Assembly (NCBI RefSeq): GCF_021917145.1
Contig: NC_061065.1
Span: forward strand, 5,731,337 to 5,795,336
Length of the DNA: 64,000 nucleotides
Source of the DNA: Hypomesus transpacificus
Taxonomy: Eukaryota > Chordata > Actinopteri > Osmeriformes > Osmeridae
Direction of reading: 5' to 3'
How positions within the stretch are numbered: position 1 is the stretch's first letter; the number at the start of each line of letters is the position of its first letter. Below are positions 1 through 12,500 of this stretch, piece by piece. The notes under the pieces were generated by a model. The model did not search any database, was not told where the DNA came from, and saw nothing but the letters and a program-made list of their open reading frames with translations. The position numbers and the translations under genes are program-made.

Positions 1-1733
1 CTCTTCTTTACATCATCAATTATGCATTTACAACTGCAGGTGATTCTGAGATTCTGAAATTCAATCTGAAAGGCTTCATCTGAACTGAGCAATCCTTATC
101 CTTTATTAGACAGTCACAAAGAAATTATTGATTTTAAGTATGTGAATCAAAGTACACTTGATACATTTCATTAAATGTTACCACAAACCACGATTATTCA
201 TTATTCTGTTTCAAGTGGTTGTCTTCTCAAGGTACAGAAACACCTTTCCCTACATGGCATGTTCTTCACCACAGTTGAGGTGGACTCAGAGGAGCTGGGT
301 TACTCTGCCAGCTTGCCCAAGCAATCAAGGAAAAATCTATAGTCTCTGGCGTTTTGGTCCCAAGGCACCCATGATTGCAGTTGACATCCTTATGGGCACG
401 ACATCCTTATGGGCTTCCATAAACTTTAGCTCCAGATTTACTCCCCAGGACCTCACACTGCCTGTCTTCCACACCCTCTCTGTATTCTCCCTCTGGACAG
501 ACGGGTCCACTCTGTGTTAGGTGTTTGTGAGTGCACAGCACACACAACCAAGTGACAAAGTAGCAAAAACAATCTCAAGACGTTCCAATAATTGGATTTC
601 AAGCTTCCACTGTCACAATCAATTTGTGGTATTGACGAGAAAACATAACTGAAAACAGGGTTTTATAGTGTACTCATGACTGTGAATATGTTGCAGTGAG
701 GTTTGGGTGCACCTTTCCTGCAGGGTTGTATTACAATCAAGGCGAATGTATCTGCGACGGGGAAGAACAAGAACAGATAAGCTGTATCAGATCTGTTATA
801 TCCTGATGCAGCTGACGTTGATTTACCGTAATGATAACATCTTAATACAATTTACTTCAGGGCCGTCTTTACATCCGCCAAATGTATAAAGTAACAGATA
901 AGCAGAAGCTTAGTACAACAGGAAAGAGTGTGCAAAAACCTTGCCATATTGCAGCTATTCTTTGTCAGTAATATTATTAATCCCAATTACCAAAGTTATA
1001 GAACATCTTTATATGTAACTGACATATACAACAGTAGTGTTTTTGCCAGTCATTTAAAGAGTTCAAAAAGTAAACAATATTATGTTGGAAGCCAACCACA
1101 CAAGTTTTCACAGTAAGTCAAGTCAGGTTCTTGGACAGGACTAGACACAACTCCCAGCCAGAGATCTGTCCGCTCTCTAGCTCCCCATGATTTAGATCCT
1201 GAAAGCAACTGTCCATCAATTTCTGGGTGACAAAAGTGAGTGTGTTACAGACTTCTCTGCTGCGAAGCATCAGTCAATGTCCTTTCTCTTTAATGTTGGC
1301 CTGGCTTCAGTTTAGGCTGTCACAGCAGTGTTACTCATCTTAGTCCCATAAAATGTGTTCCATATTTAAAATGAAAAGGAGTACTCTGTCATAACTAAGT
1401 GTTATACTAATAAACTGATGCCTTCAATTACATGTATTAATATTGTCAGTAACTGTAGGCCGAGTGACTGTAGGTTCTTCAGTCAAGCATCTCTAGTCAA
1501 GCTAGTCCTACTAAATGTGCTCCATCTTTTCTCTGCGATAGGTACAGTGTCATCCAACTAATCTAATGCATTCAATTACATTTATTAATATTACTGTAAG
1601 GTCATTGATATCTTCTTTGACCTGTGTCGAGCAGAGACTTCAGGCATAATGACCGAAAACCTTGTGGGAGTTTCAGTCAAGCGTAGGTTGAGAAGTCAGA
1701 TATTGTTGAGTCATGTGTCTGGAGCCTACAGTG

Positions 1734-1806
1734 GTTGTGTAAGAGTTGTGTAGGAGTTGTGTAGGAGTTGTGTAGGAGTTGTGTAGGAGTTGTGTAGGAG
1801 TTGTGC
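1734..1806. repeat. 11-bp tandem repeat (gttgtgtagga), about 6.5 copies
   Basis: Six consecutive 11-base units plus a partial unit. The first copy differs by one base and the rest are identical. This is a minisatellite in noncoding DNA. Confidence 0.9.
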
Positions 1807-3007
1807 GCTTGACCAACAACACTCCTGCCTGTCTCAAGTGTCCCAGAGTGCCATCATACTGTATCCTCTTCCATCAGGGCCCAGAATAGGTGCCCCTCTA
1901 TTCAACATCTGACGAAAAGAGTTCTCCCCTCTTCCTGTTCCATCACCCTTGGATCTGTCTCTGAACTGGCTAAAGAAGACACGGCTGCCTTTGTGATCAG
2001 ACAACCAGAGTGGGTTATATGAGCGCTGCGATATGCTCTGGAAGGAAGAATGCCAATTCAGATTGGGAGATAGATTGGGCAAATGGAGATATTACTGACC
2101 TCTCCTTTCACCTGTCATTATCTTTTATTTGAGCTTTTTTTTGTTCCCTGCCATTTCCTCTCTCTCGTTCTCTCTCTCTCCCCTTCTGGAGACATCACAT
2201 TCGCTCCTCTGTCCATCTTCATTTGTTTCTTGTAATTTTACATTGATTGCTCTGGTAATGGGCTCAGCAAAAAGGTTTTACCACTTGGGCACAGTGTGAA
2301 TTGGTGACATTAAGGGGCTTTGTAAGATTGAATCTGACTATTAGGGGCGATGATGGTGGCTTTTCATCATCCGTGTTGATGGATTCTTTCCCCCCCACTT
2401 CTGATACAGAGACTCCAGCTTGATGTTATGGTAATATGAGATCACTCGCAAACTCCAATGTAGAAAGGTCATTTGTCCTCCAGGTGAAACGACAGCTGAT
2501 TAATTGCATCGTTTGCCGAGTCCCTGGGTGTGACTACCCCCCCCTCACACCTGCTCTCTATACGTTGACAGCTGCTGATTTAGCTGTAGTCCTTCAACCA
2601 TCACGCAGAAATTACGAACGTCGTGAAAGGCATGTGTTACTGTACTTGAATGACAATAATTTGTAGTTTCCTGTGTGTGTATGACTGTTTCACTCTGTGG
2701 GGATAGCTTGGTGGCTCTGGGGTTTGGGAGCTGTACACCAGGACTAGACTAGAGCCCAGGATTGAAGCTCACTGAGCCCACTTGGCAATATGTAGTGCCG
2801 TTATTAGTGTCATGTGTAATTTAGCCTTGTGGAATGTTGAATTATTCATCCACCACACAAGCTTTGAAGCCTGTACTGTTGCTTTGATATCTAAATGGTG
2901 CTCTTGCATAGATACCATATGGATTGTTAGTGTTCTGTACCTGTTTCACAATATAAATTTCTATGGGCAAAAATATATGTTATTTTTCTCTACCCCTCTC
3001 CCTCCCT

Positions 3008-3010
<3 letters not shown>

Positions 3011-3068
<58 letters not shown>
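3011..3068. repeat. (CT)n microsatellite
   Basis: About 29 uninterrupted CT dinucleotides, followed by a CTTT-rich degenerate tail to about 3091. The reverse-strand Arg/Glu open frame across it is a repeat artefact. Confidence 0.95.
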
Positions 3069-3074
<6 letters not shown>

Positions 3075-4159
3075 CTCTCTTTCTTTCTCTCTTCGTACTC
3101 TACCTTTATTTATTTTTGCCAAAGAAGAAGAAAGAGAAGTAATTAATTCATCAATTGATGATAAAACCATGACTACTGAATGATCATGGTGATGTGAATG
3201 GCAATCAATTGTTAGCTCATCAACAGGAGGGGCGTGTCACTATCTTAACAGCCAATCACAACCCTACTGTGTTTCTTGTAAGGAACCCTTGATACACATT
3301 GTGCCACACTTTTCCCGACATTACTATACTGACACTTACGTAATATTTCCATTTCAATCTAGAACAATATGTGCAGCTGGAAATTGGATTTTGACCTTCA
3401 TAATAGTTTGAGGCCAAAATTTCAGCCTCCATTTAGCCTTAAAGGCAGGTCATGGACACAGGTCATGATTGGTCAACTGGAAGAGAGTCATGCTTGGAGC
3501 TAGTTCACTAACTCGGTTACACTTGCATTTGAGACCAATATGACCATCTCAGTCCAGAGTTATTTTAGTCTTGCATCACTGTAGACTGGAGGCATTTTGA
3601 AACCTCATTAGAATCCTCTGTTTAATGAGAGCCTTGAGTTTTTTAATGAAAAATATGTAAAGACACTCCAAAGAGGATAAATGATTGTTCTGCACATCAG
3701 CAGGCAGAGTGTTTGAGACACATTCGCTGTGATCTTTGGAAAATATTAAATAAAACATTTATTTTAATAAATATACATTGCCCATATGAAATTCAGTCCG
3801 CCAAAATGTGTTTTGCAAGTCCCTAGTCAAGCAAGAAGGGCCTTACGGTTCTTGACTGGTAGCTCCATTGGTTAAAATAAACCTTTTATTTATTCTGTTA
3901 AACATATTGTGCAACTAAATGATGGTTTTGTAGGTACAGTGGAAACCGGGTAAACACTTGCTGTGTTTCCCTCTACTGCCCCCACATGGCAGTGTAAAGT
4001 AATTTCATTCACTTTGAAGCGCACAATTTGTTATAGGAAAACATGACAGAGTCACAAAGATCTAATAATTACACTCAGTTGTTTAGCTCACTTGTGCTCA
4101 CCAACTGCATTGTATTTACAGGATGTATTCCATTTCATAATCTTTTTCTTTCAACTTTT

Positions 4160-4312
4160 TATTTATATAGAGACAGTTTGAGAGAGACAGAAAAGCAGAA
4201 CGAGAGGGAGAAGGAGATGGAAAATGCCCCGGGCCGGAATCAAACCTGGGCCCCTGCGTTAGCCTTAACCTGAATGCTACGCGCTGTACTCACTGAGCCA
4301 CTGGCAGCGACT
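4160..4312 (-). mobile_element. tRNA-derived SINE
   Basis: Read on the minus strand, the element begins near 4312 with a tRNA-like head. A box-A-like stretch (TGGCTCAGTGAGTA) is followed about 45 bases later by a box-B-like GGTTTGATTCC, the two halves of an RNA polymerase III internal promoter. A pyrimidine-rich body follows and ends in an AT-rich tail (tatataaataaaaag) near 4160. The head is too diverged to fold as a functional tRNA. Family name and exact ends cannot be set from one copy. Confidence 0.7.
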
Positions 4313-5448
4313 ACAGGCTCTGTTCTAAATAGGGTTCATCACGAGCCCCAAGGTTCTCTTTCCGACCTGCTTGTATTCATGCCATGTCCCGGGGTCGGAC
4401 ACCTGTCTGGGGTATTGACTCAGCTGATGTCTGTGTTGAGGAGCTCTCTGGGGGCAGGAGGGAACCATGTCCACGATGACAGCTGCCACAGAAACGTTCC
4501 GTTGACCATGTCTGGATAAATGAATTAGCCTTCAAACAGTGTCCTTCAGCATTGTCTTGTGTTTGCATGCAAGTATGAAGCAGGGTATTTATTTGAAGTT
4601 GCTCGTGCACTTGCAAGTAAAAAGCCATATATGCCCTTCAGACAGAGCTGTGCACATGTCAAATAAAGCCTTGAAGGATTAGCATGCAGCGTTTGTATCA
4701 AGTGGCAAAAACATTGATTGAATATTTAATTCTGTTTTCCTTGAATACACTTTTACAGACAGGATTTTTTAAATATCAAAATGCATCAGTGTTCAATAGT
4801 TATACCAAAACACATTGCCCTAGAATTGATCAGTCCGCTCCTCTTTTCTCTGAGCGTTGGTTTGTTATCTTATCTTTTTCTCGCTTTCTACAGTCTGGGC
4901 TTTTTGCCGGCAGACAACAGGCAAAATGGATACTAATTAAACTGGGGATTTAAATAATTAGGCTTAAGGCATGTGTTAATACCTCCTCACATGTTATTCT
5001 AAATAATAGTGATTAATTCTATCACACTCAGGGGATATAGCATATTTGTCGAGAGTGGAGATACCGAAACATTGAGTCGAATCAGAACTGTAGTTACATT
5101 TCTCAATGTGCCCTTCACCTTTACAATCTTTCCCATTGTGTTTGATAACAATTGTTTGGGTTCAGTGTGTTAATCAACCAAATTACATTACATACAAATC
5201 AGAATAATCATGAGATTTCAACCCTCCATAAACATGACCACCTTTATCAAACGACTATTCTCTTCTCAGTAAAACTATTTTTTTCTTAGATAGCAAGGAC
5301 AGCTACAGAACATGTGTAGCTGTACGTCATCTACAAATGCTTTTGAAAATGAGATACTGACAAACAAATTGTTTTTTGTGTGCCTTTTCAGTTGTCAGCC
5401 TGAATATTTAATAATTACTGGTTACTCTTTCCGTGTCGTCTGTTTCAG

Positions 5449-5529
5449 GATGACTACTGACTGAGGGCAATATCTCCCTGGGTGAGAGAGAGTTTCTATC
5501 TCCAAGTGGACATCGGGCTCTGCCCAGGG
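5449..5529 (+). other. htr1e: htr1e 5' UTR in coding exon, with a short uORF
   Basis: A pyrimidine-rich acceptor (ctgtttcag) ends at 5448, so the coding exon probably starts at 5449 and the gene has at least one upstream noncoding exon. An ATG at 5450 opens a four-codon upstream frame (M-T-T-D, stop at 5462-5464), 65 bases before the receptor start. Such uORFs can lower main-frame translation; whether this one does is unknown. Confidence 0.55.
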
Positions 5530-6666
5530 ATGGAGATGGAGAGGTACCAAGGAGAAAGCTCCACGGGCCCCAACATCACTAACTGCACAGGGACGCCCCC
5601 CAGCGCTCTGCAGGCCGCTGTCTTCTCAGACAGAATGGTTGTTTTGGTCGTACTTCTGGGGCTCTTCACCCTACTCACTGCGCTAGTCAACATTGCTGTT
5701 ATTATCGCCATCTGCACCACCAAGAAGCTCCACTTGCCTGCCAACTACCTCATCTGCTCCCTGGCTGTCACTGACTTCCTGGTTGCTGTCCTGGTGATGC
5801 CAATCAGCATCCTCTACATCTCCACAGAGACGTGGTCATTGGGCCAGATGGTGTGTGAGGCATGGCTTAGCGTGGATATGACCTGCTGCACATGCTCAAT
5901 CCTGCACCTCTGTGTCATAGCTCTGGACCGCTACTGGGCCATTACTAAAGCCATCGAATACGCCCGCAAGAGGTCGGCACGCCGCTCGGCCGTCATGGTA
6001 GCCGTCGTCTGGGTCATCTCCATCTCCATCTCCATCCCTCCCCTCTTCTGGAGGCACAGACCAGGCAGCCAAGGCCCCAAACAGTGCATCATCGAGCACG
6101 ACCACAAGGGCTACACCATCTACTCCACCTTTGGGGCCTTTTACATTCCCATGACTCTCATACTCATCCTCTACTATAGGATCTACAGCGCCGCCAAGAC
6201 TCTGTACCAGAAACGAGGTTCCTCCCGTCACTTGAGTAACCGGAGCGTGGACAGCCAGAATTCTCTCAACCATTGCCGTGTCGCGCACACGCTCTGTGTG
6301 TCCGACCTGTCCACTTCAGACAACACTCTGGAGTTTGACAGGCTCAACGTCACTATACGCATCCCTTCCTTTGAGGCAGATTTGGAGGGGATGGATGAGA
6401 GGAATCAGATATGTACCTCCCGTGAGAGAAAGGCTGCACGCATCCTTGGACTTATCCTTGGGGCTTTTATAATTTGCTGGCTGCCTTTCTTTATCAAGGA
6501 GCTTCTTGTGGGACTAAGACTAGTAAATCCATCTCCACAGGTCTCTGATTTCCTAACCTGGCTGGGCTATATCAACTCGCTCATCAACCCCCTCCTGTAC
6601 ACTAGCTTTAACGATGATTTCAATTTGGCGTTTAAGAAGCTTTTCAGACGGAAGGAGCATGTTTAG
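5530..6666 (+). CDS. htr1e: 5-hydroxytryptamine receptor 1E
   Basis: This is a Gi/o-coupled serotonin GPCR of the plasma membrane that lowers cAMP. The 378-residue protein begins at MEMERYQGE; the frame is open upstream to 5482 but has no earlier ATG. A short N-terminal tail with NxT sites (including the NITNCT shared with human HTR1E) precedes seven hydrophobic segments. TM3 carries the amine-binding Asp in SVDMTCC, followed by DRYWAIT. The third loop holds the RGSSRHLSNRS motif typical of 1E/1F receptors. TM6 has WLPFF, and TM7 ends in the NPxxY form NPLLY. The last residues (KKLFRRKEHV) match human HTR1E (ending CREHT). The coding region has no introns, as in the family. HTR1F is the next-best assignment, but the N-terminus, loop 3 and the znf292 neighbour favour 1E. 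Confidence 0.93.
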   Translation: MEMERYQGESSTGPNITNCTGTPPSALQAAVFSDRMVVLVVLLGLFTLLTALVNIAVIIAICTTKKLHLPANYLICSLAVTDFLVAVLVMPISILYISTETWSLGQMVCEAWLSVDMTCCTCSILHLCVIALDRYWAITKAIEYARKRSARRSAVMVAVVWVISISISIPPLFWRHRPGSQGPKQCIIEHDHKGYTIYSTFGAFYIPMTLILILYYRIYSAAKTLYQKRGSSRHLSNRSVDSQNSLNHCRVAHTLCVSDLSTSDNTLEFDRLNVTIRIPSFEADLEGMDERNQICTSRERKAARILGLILGAFIICWLPFFIKELLVGLRLVNPSPQVSDFLTWLGYINSLINPLLYTSFNDDFNLAFKKLFRRKEHV

Positions 6667-6771
6667 CCGGTCCAAGTTGAAAATGCTACCCGTTAGGGAA
6701 TGTATGCAGATATATTTACATGCAGTGTGTTGCATTTGTCCATGTTACTTGTGTGATGTTGTGCTTTTCTA

Positions 6772-6777
6772 AATAAA
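6772..6777 (+). terminator. htr1e: htr1e poly(A) signal AATAAA
   Basis: Canonical AATAAA 106 bases after the htr1e stop, so the 3' UTR is short. Confidence 0.75.
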
Positions 6778-7220
6778 AGTCTTATCAACAAAACTGTTTT
6801 ACCCGCCCGTTTTATTTAAGTCTTTAGAGATGACTTCCACCTTCCACTGTAGAATAGACTTTACAGGCCTCATCCACCTTTGACATTTACAGTTGGTTTA
6901 TAGGACTAAACAGATTATACATTAACAAAACAAATTAACCAAATCAAAACACAATCAATACATCCTCATTAAGGATAACGATTAAAGAAACGTTGTTGCT
7001 GTTTAAAGCTAATTTCGCTCGTATCCAATCAGACGGAATCAATAGGAATTTGAAATTATTGTTATTTTCTGTATCATACGTTAGTAATGCGCTCGGGGGT
7101 CAATGCAATCAAAATCATTTTCTAACAGTAGAGGGCATTGTTTACTGCGTCAGTGCGTAAAATTGTGTCCCACGCTGTTCGCGTACGCTTTAGTGGTACG
7201 CGCTGGAGTTGGATGTGAAG
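6778..7220 (+). promoter_or_regulatory. htr1e-znf292 spacer and probable znf292 promoter
   Basis: About 440 bases between the htr1e poly(A) signal and the znf292 ATG. The right half, from about 7080, becomes richer in CG dinucleotides (tgcgctcgg, tgttcgcgtacgc), as expected for a housekeeping start region. No CGA gene, which lies between HTR1E and ZNF292 in human, fits here. Start sites are inferred only. Confidence 0.45.
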
Positions 7221-9524
7221 ATGGCGGACGAAGAGGCCGAACAGGACCGTTGCGCACGGAGCGACACCAGTACAACGATAGTGTCACTCCGGGAACGACT
7301 GCAAAAATTAGCTGTAGTGCTAAAGGACTGCGCGGACTCTGGAGAACAGTCTTCTTCTCAGTATTGCCAAGAATTTTGTCAGGTTTGTCAAGCGTTTGCT
7401 AGAATTATTTCTGACTGTGCGTCCTGGCCATTCCCAATAGAAAAAGGCTAGCTAAGCTAACACCATACTGAGCCATTGCTTTGCAACAGCAAACCATTGC
7501 TAACCAGTGGAGAGCTAGGTTTCTAAGAATCTTTTCTAAAGCTACCAAAAGAACCACGACTTTAAAGCCGCGGGTACGGTTCATAGAATTCAAGGTGAAA
7601 GTAACTGTTGGTTTAGTTAACGTAGCAAATGATGGGACACTGATCAGCTTGATAGGTAGCTGGCTAGCTAGCTTTGCTTCAGGCTAAATCATGTCAACTA
7701 GCTATGCTTCCCACCATACCATATTGACATCTTGTAAGGTGTGTCATGACTCAACTAGCTAGCAATACATTCGGTTGTGGGGTGGATCCATGGAAATTGC
7801 CAGTCTTGTCTTACGCAGCAGAGGAGGTGATTTTGATAGCTGTGGCTAACATCAACTTGATGCAGTACTGCAGTGCAGTCATAAACTATAGAATGCACAG
7901 AATCACATTTGGTCAGAAACGTTAATTATTCGTTTGCACAGTTATAGGTACACATATGAAATGCAGTATAGACTGCCTATTCAGATAGTCAGGGTCGTGC
8001 GTGAGTTTTATTATGGGGTAGCAGTAAACGTGGACTATGCATCCCTGAATGTATCTATGATGGATTGGCCTCTGATTTGAGGTCACTTCTGTGTTTGTTG
8101 TTTGGTTTTATGGCAGCATTAGGGTTACATTTAGACCTATGATCTGCTCCTGATTCAGAACTGCACTATTTGACCAAGGTTTTTTGCTTCTCATGTTTTG
8201 GGAAATAGTGACAGTTGAACTTGTTTTTGATTTATATTTGAAAAGACAGGATCAGTTCCTCCAGTGTTTGATGTTTCAGCCACTGTAGCAGTAGAATATA
8301 AAGCGTGTTTCACACACAACTTTGACTGGAGGCAGTGACTGTCTTTGTGCTGTGTGGGAGGACTAGCCTAGAACAGTCTCTCTCAATCTAAGCCTCAATA
8401 TGTGTCTTTAAATTGTATTTATATTTTTTGGTTTTCAAGTGTTCTCTTTTGGAAATGTAACAGTGCAGTGTTCATTTCCAGATTTGTTTCTCTCTCAGTG
8501 GAGAAGCAGCCTGTGTTTGCTACTTTCTGCACTTAGTGTGGATTTCAGTGAATGGATGCTTAAAAGATGCTTAATCCCCCAGAGGCCTACTGGGATCCTA
8601 GACACACTGAGAACAACACACGACCGACTGAGTGATGTGTGTATCTCTGTGAATGTATTTGTGTGTGTCTATCTCTGTGTATGCATCTGTGTGTGTGTGT
8701 GTGTGTGTATCTGTGTGTCTGTGTGTGTGTGTATATGTGGTGTTATGAGCTGCAAGCCAGCCGTCCTGCACAGTATTGCCCCGTGTCTAGGATGTTGCTG
8801 TGGGAGTGTTCTGTCTGGAGAGTCATTTGAGACTCTGTTGCCCCAGGTTGTGTGGAACCTGATGAATATGCATGCTCCACCGGGTCCGGCTGGGCACCCT
8901 TCCCCTCCTTTTATCTTTGTCTAATTAGGCCTGGATCAACTACAGAACAGGGAATAGGATTCTAATGTGTGCTGGGTGCAAGGTCCTGTTCGTTGTTTTC
9001 TTGTAGCACAGGGTGTTTGCATTGCAAACTGCAGGAAACCAAAGATGGGCGTTTCTCTCTTCTCTTAACCCAACCAGCAGAGCCGTTTGGTCCAGATTTT
9101 CATTTGTCAGCAATGTCTTGTAGGGTCAGTTTACCCTTGAATCTTGTCCTAATTAGAAGGTCAACAAACAACATTGTGGATTTGTTCAGGAGCTGATCAC
9201 TCACTTTAACATACAGTCAGAAGATAGCTTTTTACAATGACACTGTGTTTGACTTCATATCCGTTCTAGCTTTTTTATTGGTGGGGGTCTGATTGCGCTA
9301 TATAAAGGCTGTTTTGTATTGCATGGAAGCCACAGCTGACTAACGGACAGATGGCAGCTTCCTTTGAAATGAATTACATGACCTTTGACATTATCCATGT
9401 CTGGCAGCTAAGATATGGTGCTCTGGTTATCTGGTGGATTACAAGTCCACTTGTGTGTTTCTGCTAGGAATAGCACTTAGCAGCCAGGTGTACATGAGTG
9501 GTGTGTGTATATTTCTCAAGGTTC

Positions 9525-9568
<44 letters not shown>

Positions 9569-12500
9569 GCTGTCATGCACACCTGCAGAGGAAAAGAGAG
9601 AGGGGTCAGAGAGAGCGAGATGAAGGATGAGCAGACTAAATAAGATGCTGCTGTTGTTTTCTGTTAATCATAACAGCAGCCTCCATTGTGAAGATTTCCC
9701 AGCACTGGATGTGAAGGATACTGTTTCTTTGTTTCGTCTGTAGTTGAAGGTTATGGGCAGATGCATGATGGGAAGAGAGATGAGTGTGGTGTTGTCATTG
9801 GGAGGTAGCCTGCTGAGATAATGAATCTGTCTGTGCATGGCTCAGTTCCCCCTCATGCTCTCCTCCCCTGCAGGTGAATATCCTGGCAGACCTTGCTAAT
9901 TAAGTCTAACACTAGTCCTTCTAATGAACGCCTTCATAGACATATCCTCAATGGACCTGGTATTGTGTTCAGCTCTTGATAAGCATCGTTTGGTACGTTA
10001 TTTTGTTATTTTAATCTGAAAGCTAAGTGGATGGTACCCTGTGGGGTTTGCCTGTATATAGGGTGATTGTCCAATATCAAGTCTTTAGGGAATGTTTACA
10101 TCTCATTATTTGAGAATGAAACTTCTCTTTATGTGGAGGTTTGACTGTTGACTCTGTTTACAAGTATGTGTTTACGAATCTGCTGCAGGGATGAAAAAGA
10201 AAAACGTGATCTTTTCGACAGCTGTTGTCCTCAACATGTATTTAGTTCTCTGGGTTATATGGGGTTACATTCTAGCGATACAGTGTTTCCTGAAGAGCAG
10301 AACATGGGGCAGTCCTTGACTGAACTCTCCAGGACCTTGAAATGAACTCTCCATAACCTTGCATACCTAGCAAGACTATCGGCCCCTCTAGGATCCTGTC
10401 TGCAAGCCACCTGAGGCTGAAGGCAGCCAGCCAGCCATGCAGTGAAACATGAGCACAGTCTACACACTATTATTGTTCGGAGGACATGATACTGAAGACA
10501 GATATGCAGCTTTGTTGAATTATCTTACAATGTAGGCTAAGACTTTCTTCGGATCCTCTCTTCTATTGTATGAAAAACACTTGGTTCCCCCCCCCCCTCG
10601 CTTTACAGAGAAATCGGTTTTCTTTGTTCTTAGAAGATAAAAGTAGATGTATTTATCATCTCACTATGCCTGTATTTCTACAGATCTTCTGCTAGGCCTA
10701 GTTTTGTACTCTGGTGAAGATCGTTCTTCCTCAGGCGTATCTAGCTCTCCTGGGTCTCACCTTGTCTGTTTTCTTTACGCTGTTGCAAAGCTCCCTCTTT
10801 CCCAACTTGTGTGGAAATGTGTTGTACACTAGTTTTGTAGGACACTGGAAAGATGGGCCTTGAAAATGTAGTGAACCTTATGAAATGACTACCTCTGCTC
10901 AGTCATCTATTTGTCCTGTGGGCTTATAAAGTACAGCCTGAATTTAAACACAAGAAAGCAGCAAGTTTCTGAATGATGTCTTTTTACGCTGCACTTTAAA
11001 GACGCAGCATGATATCTACAAAAACAGTATTTTGGTTTCTCGCTGAATGTTATCAGTGCTTAATTAGGAGAATAGACTGTGTGTGTGTGTGTGTAACCTC
11101 CCCTTCTATCTCTGTGTGAAGACTCTGGTGGAGTATGCTGGCCGATGGAAGGTGGAGGAGGATCTGTTGCCCTTGGTGGAGGTTTACAGAGTGGCCCTGC
11201 TGAGCTATGCTGAAGCTTCTCCCTGCCTCTCCACCCAGTGTGAAAATGTTCCCCTTGTACTTGAAAGGCTCTCGCTGTGAGTCCTAATGAAGGGGATGCC
11301 TTTGATTGTTGTTTACTATTTTGTTTCATCAATTCACACTCAAATACCCTTGAGATATAAACATAAAATCATAAAAATGTCAGGACAATTATAGTCTACT
11401 TATTACACTGATTTGCTGTACATAAATGTGTGTTTATTGTGTTAACTTCCATCATAACTTGTACCGTTTAAAGTACTTACACAATCAAAGGAAATTTACG
11501 CCACCAGGCACCAGCAATTAGGTTGCTCGCTTGCATTGCATGTCATGCAGCGCTGTCTTGATTAAATAATGTTTGGTTTTCCTCTTTTGGGTTTCCATTG
11601 CTTTGTGCAGAAGCTGTGTGGAACTCTTGCTGTCACTACCAAACGAGATCCCAGATACCTTGTGGAAGGAGTTCCAGTCATCTGTACAGGTAAAGGGCAC
11701 TGTCTCACTGGAGGGGAATGCTCATCCCTCAATGTTTGTCTGTGTCCTAAACTGGGATATTATATTTCCCGCTCTAAGCTGTCGCGTTGATGTTTTTCTT
11801 TGCAGTCTTCCCACTCACAGTTGCAGGAGAATGGGATTCCACAGCTGTCGCTGCTGTCTGTCCTGGTCCAGGGGACTGGGGTCTGGACTAACAGCACTCT
11901 GCACAGCCTGCTCTCCCACGGGTCCCCACACACAGACCAAGGTGAGGGGGGCAGTCCTGCTCTGGAACTACAGTGGAGTGTTATGATCGTGACGTAACAA
12001 CAACATTCTTTAATCTGGTGAATGACTCTCCTCTTGTACAGTTCATGAGTTTTTGGCCCTGGAGGGGCCTCAACTGCTGCTGATGAGGATGAAGCATCTG
12101 TTTAAGGAGAAGCAGGAGGAGAAGGCCCTGCATCTGGCCAAGGCATGCACAGAGTATCCAGAGTTTGAAGGAAAAGGGCATTTTAAGCAGATGCACCTTA
12201 TTTGTTTGTGTGCCGTCTCAGAACAGGAACAGTTGATGGAAGAGGTAAGGTGAAATAATCTGTAGGCGTCATTAAAAAAAGATTTCAGAAGGTTTCTGTT
12301 TCTTGATAGTGAGAACTTCTGCCAGCAGAGGGCGGACTAGCACATTACAAGTAGTCTTGGTGACTCGAGGCTGTACTAATGCCGTGTTTGTTGTTCAGCT
12401 GTCTAAGGTGGATTGCCGTGATTCTTTGGAAATGATCTGCAATCTTGAGTCAGAGGGGAATGAAAGGGGAGCCTTCAGTTTATGCACTGCCTTCCTGACC

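Larger units (their letters stand above)
1..5448. other. Gene-poor flank upstream of htr1e
   Basis: I see no protein-coding gene here. Open frames are short, lack family resemblance and several lie in simple repeats. The stretch holds an 11-bp tandem repeat, a CT microsatellite, a tRNA-derived SINE and otherwise AT-rich unique sequence. Noncoding 5' exons of htr1e could lie here, because a clear splice acceptor ends at 5448, but I cannot locate them from sequence alone. Confidence 0.6.
7383..11121 (+). other. znf292: znf292 intron 1
   Basis: This 3.7-kb intron runs from donor gtttgt to the acceptor before ACTCTGGTGG. It holds a TG microsatellite, a long poly-G run and short GT/C runs. I see no embedded gene; the open frames inside have no family features. 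Confidence 0.8.

Noticed and set aside
2961-3170. Arg/Glu-repeat open frame on the minus strand
   Set aside because: It is a translation of the CT microsatellite with no other coding evidence.
4205-4312. Functional tRNA gene on the minus strand
   Set aside because: Boxes A and B are visible, but arms do not pair cleanly and a SINE body follows.
5896-6288. Antisense open frame over htr1e
   Set aside because: It is the shadow of a conserved GPCR frame, with low-complexity Gly/Asp content and no homologue known to me.
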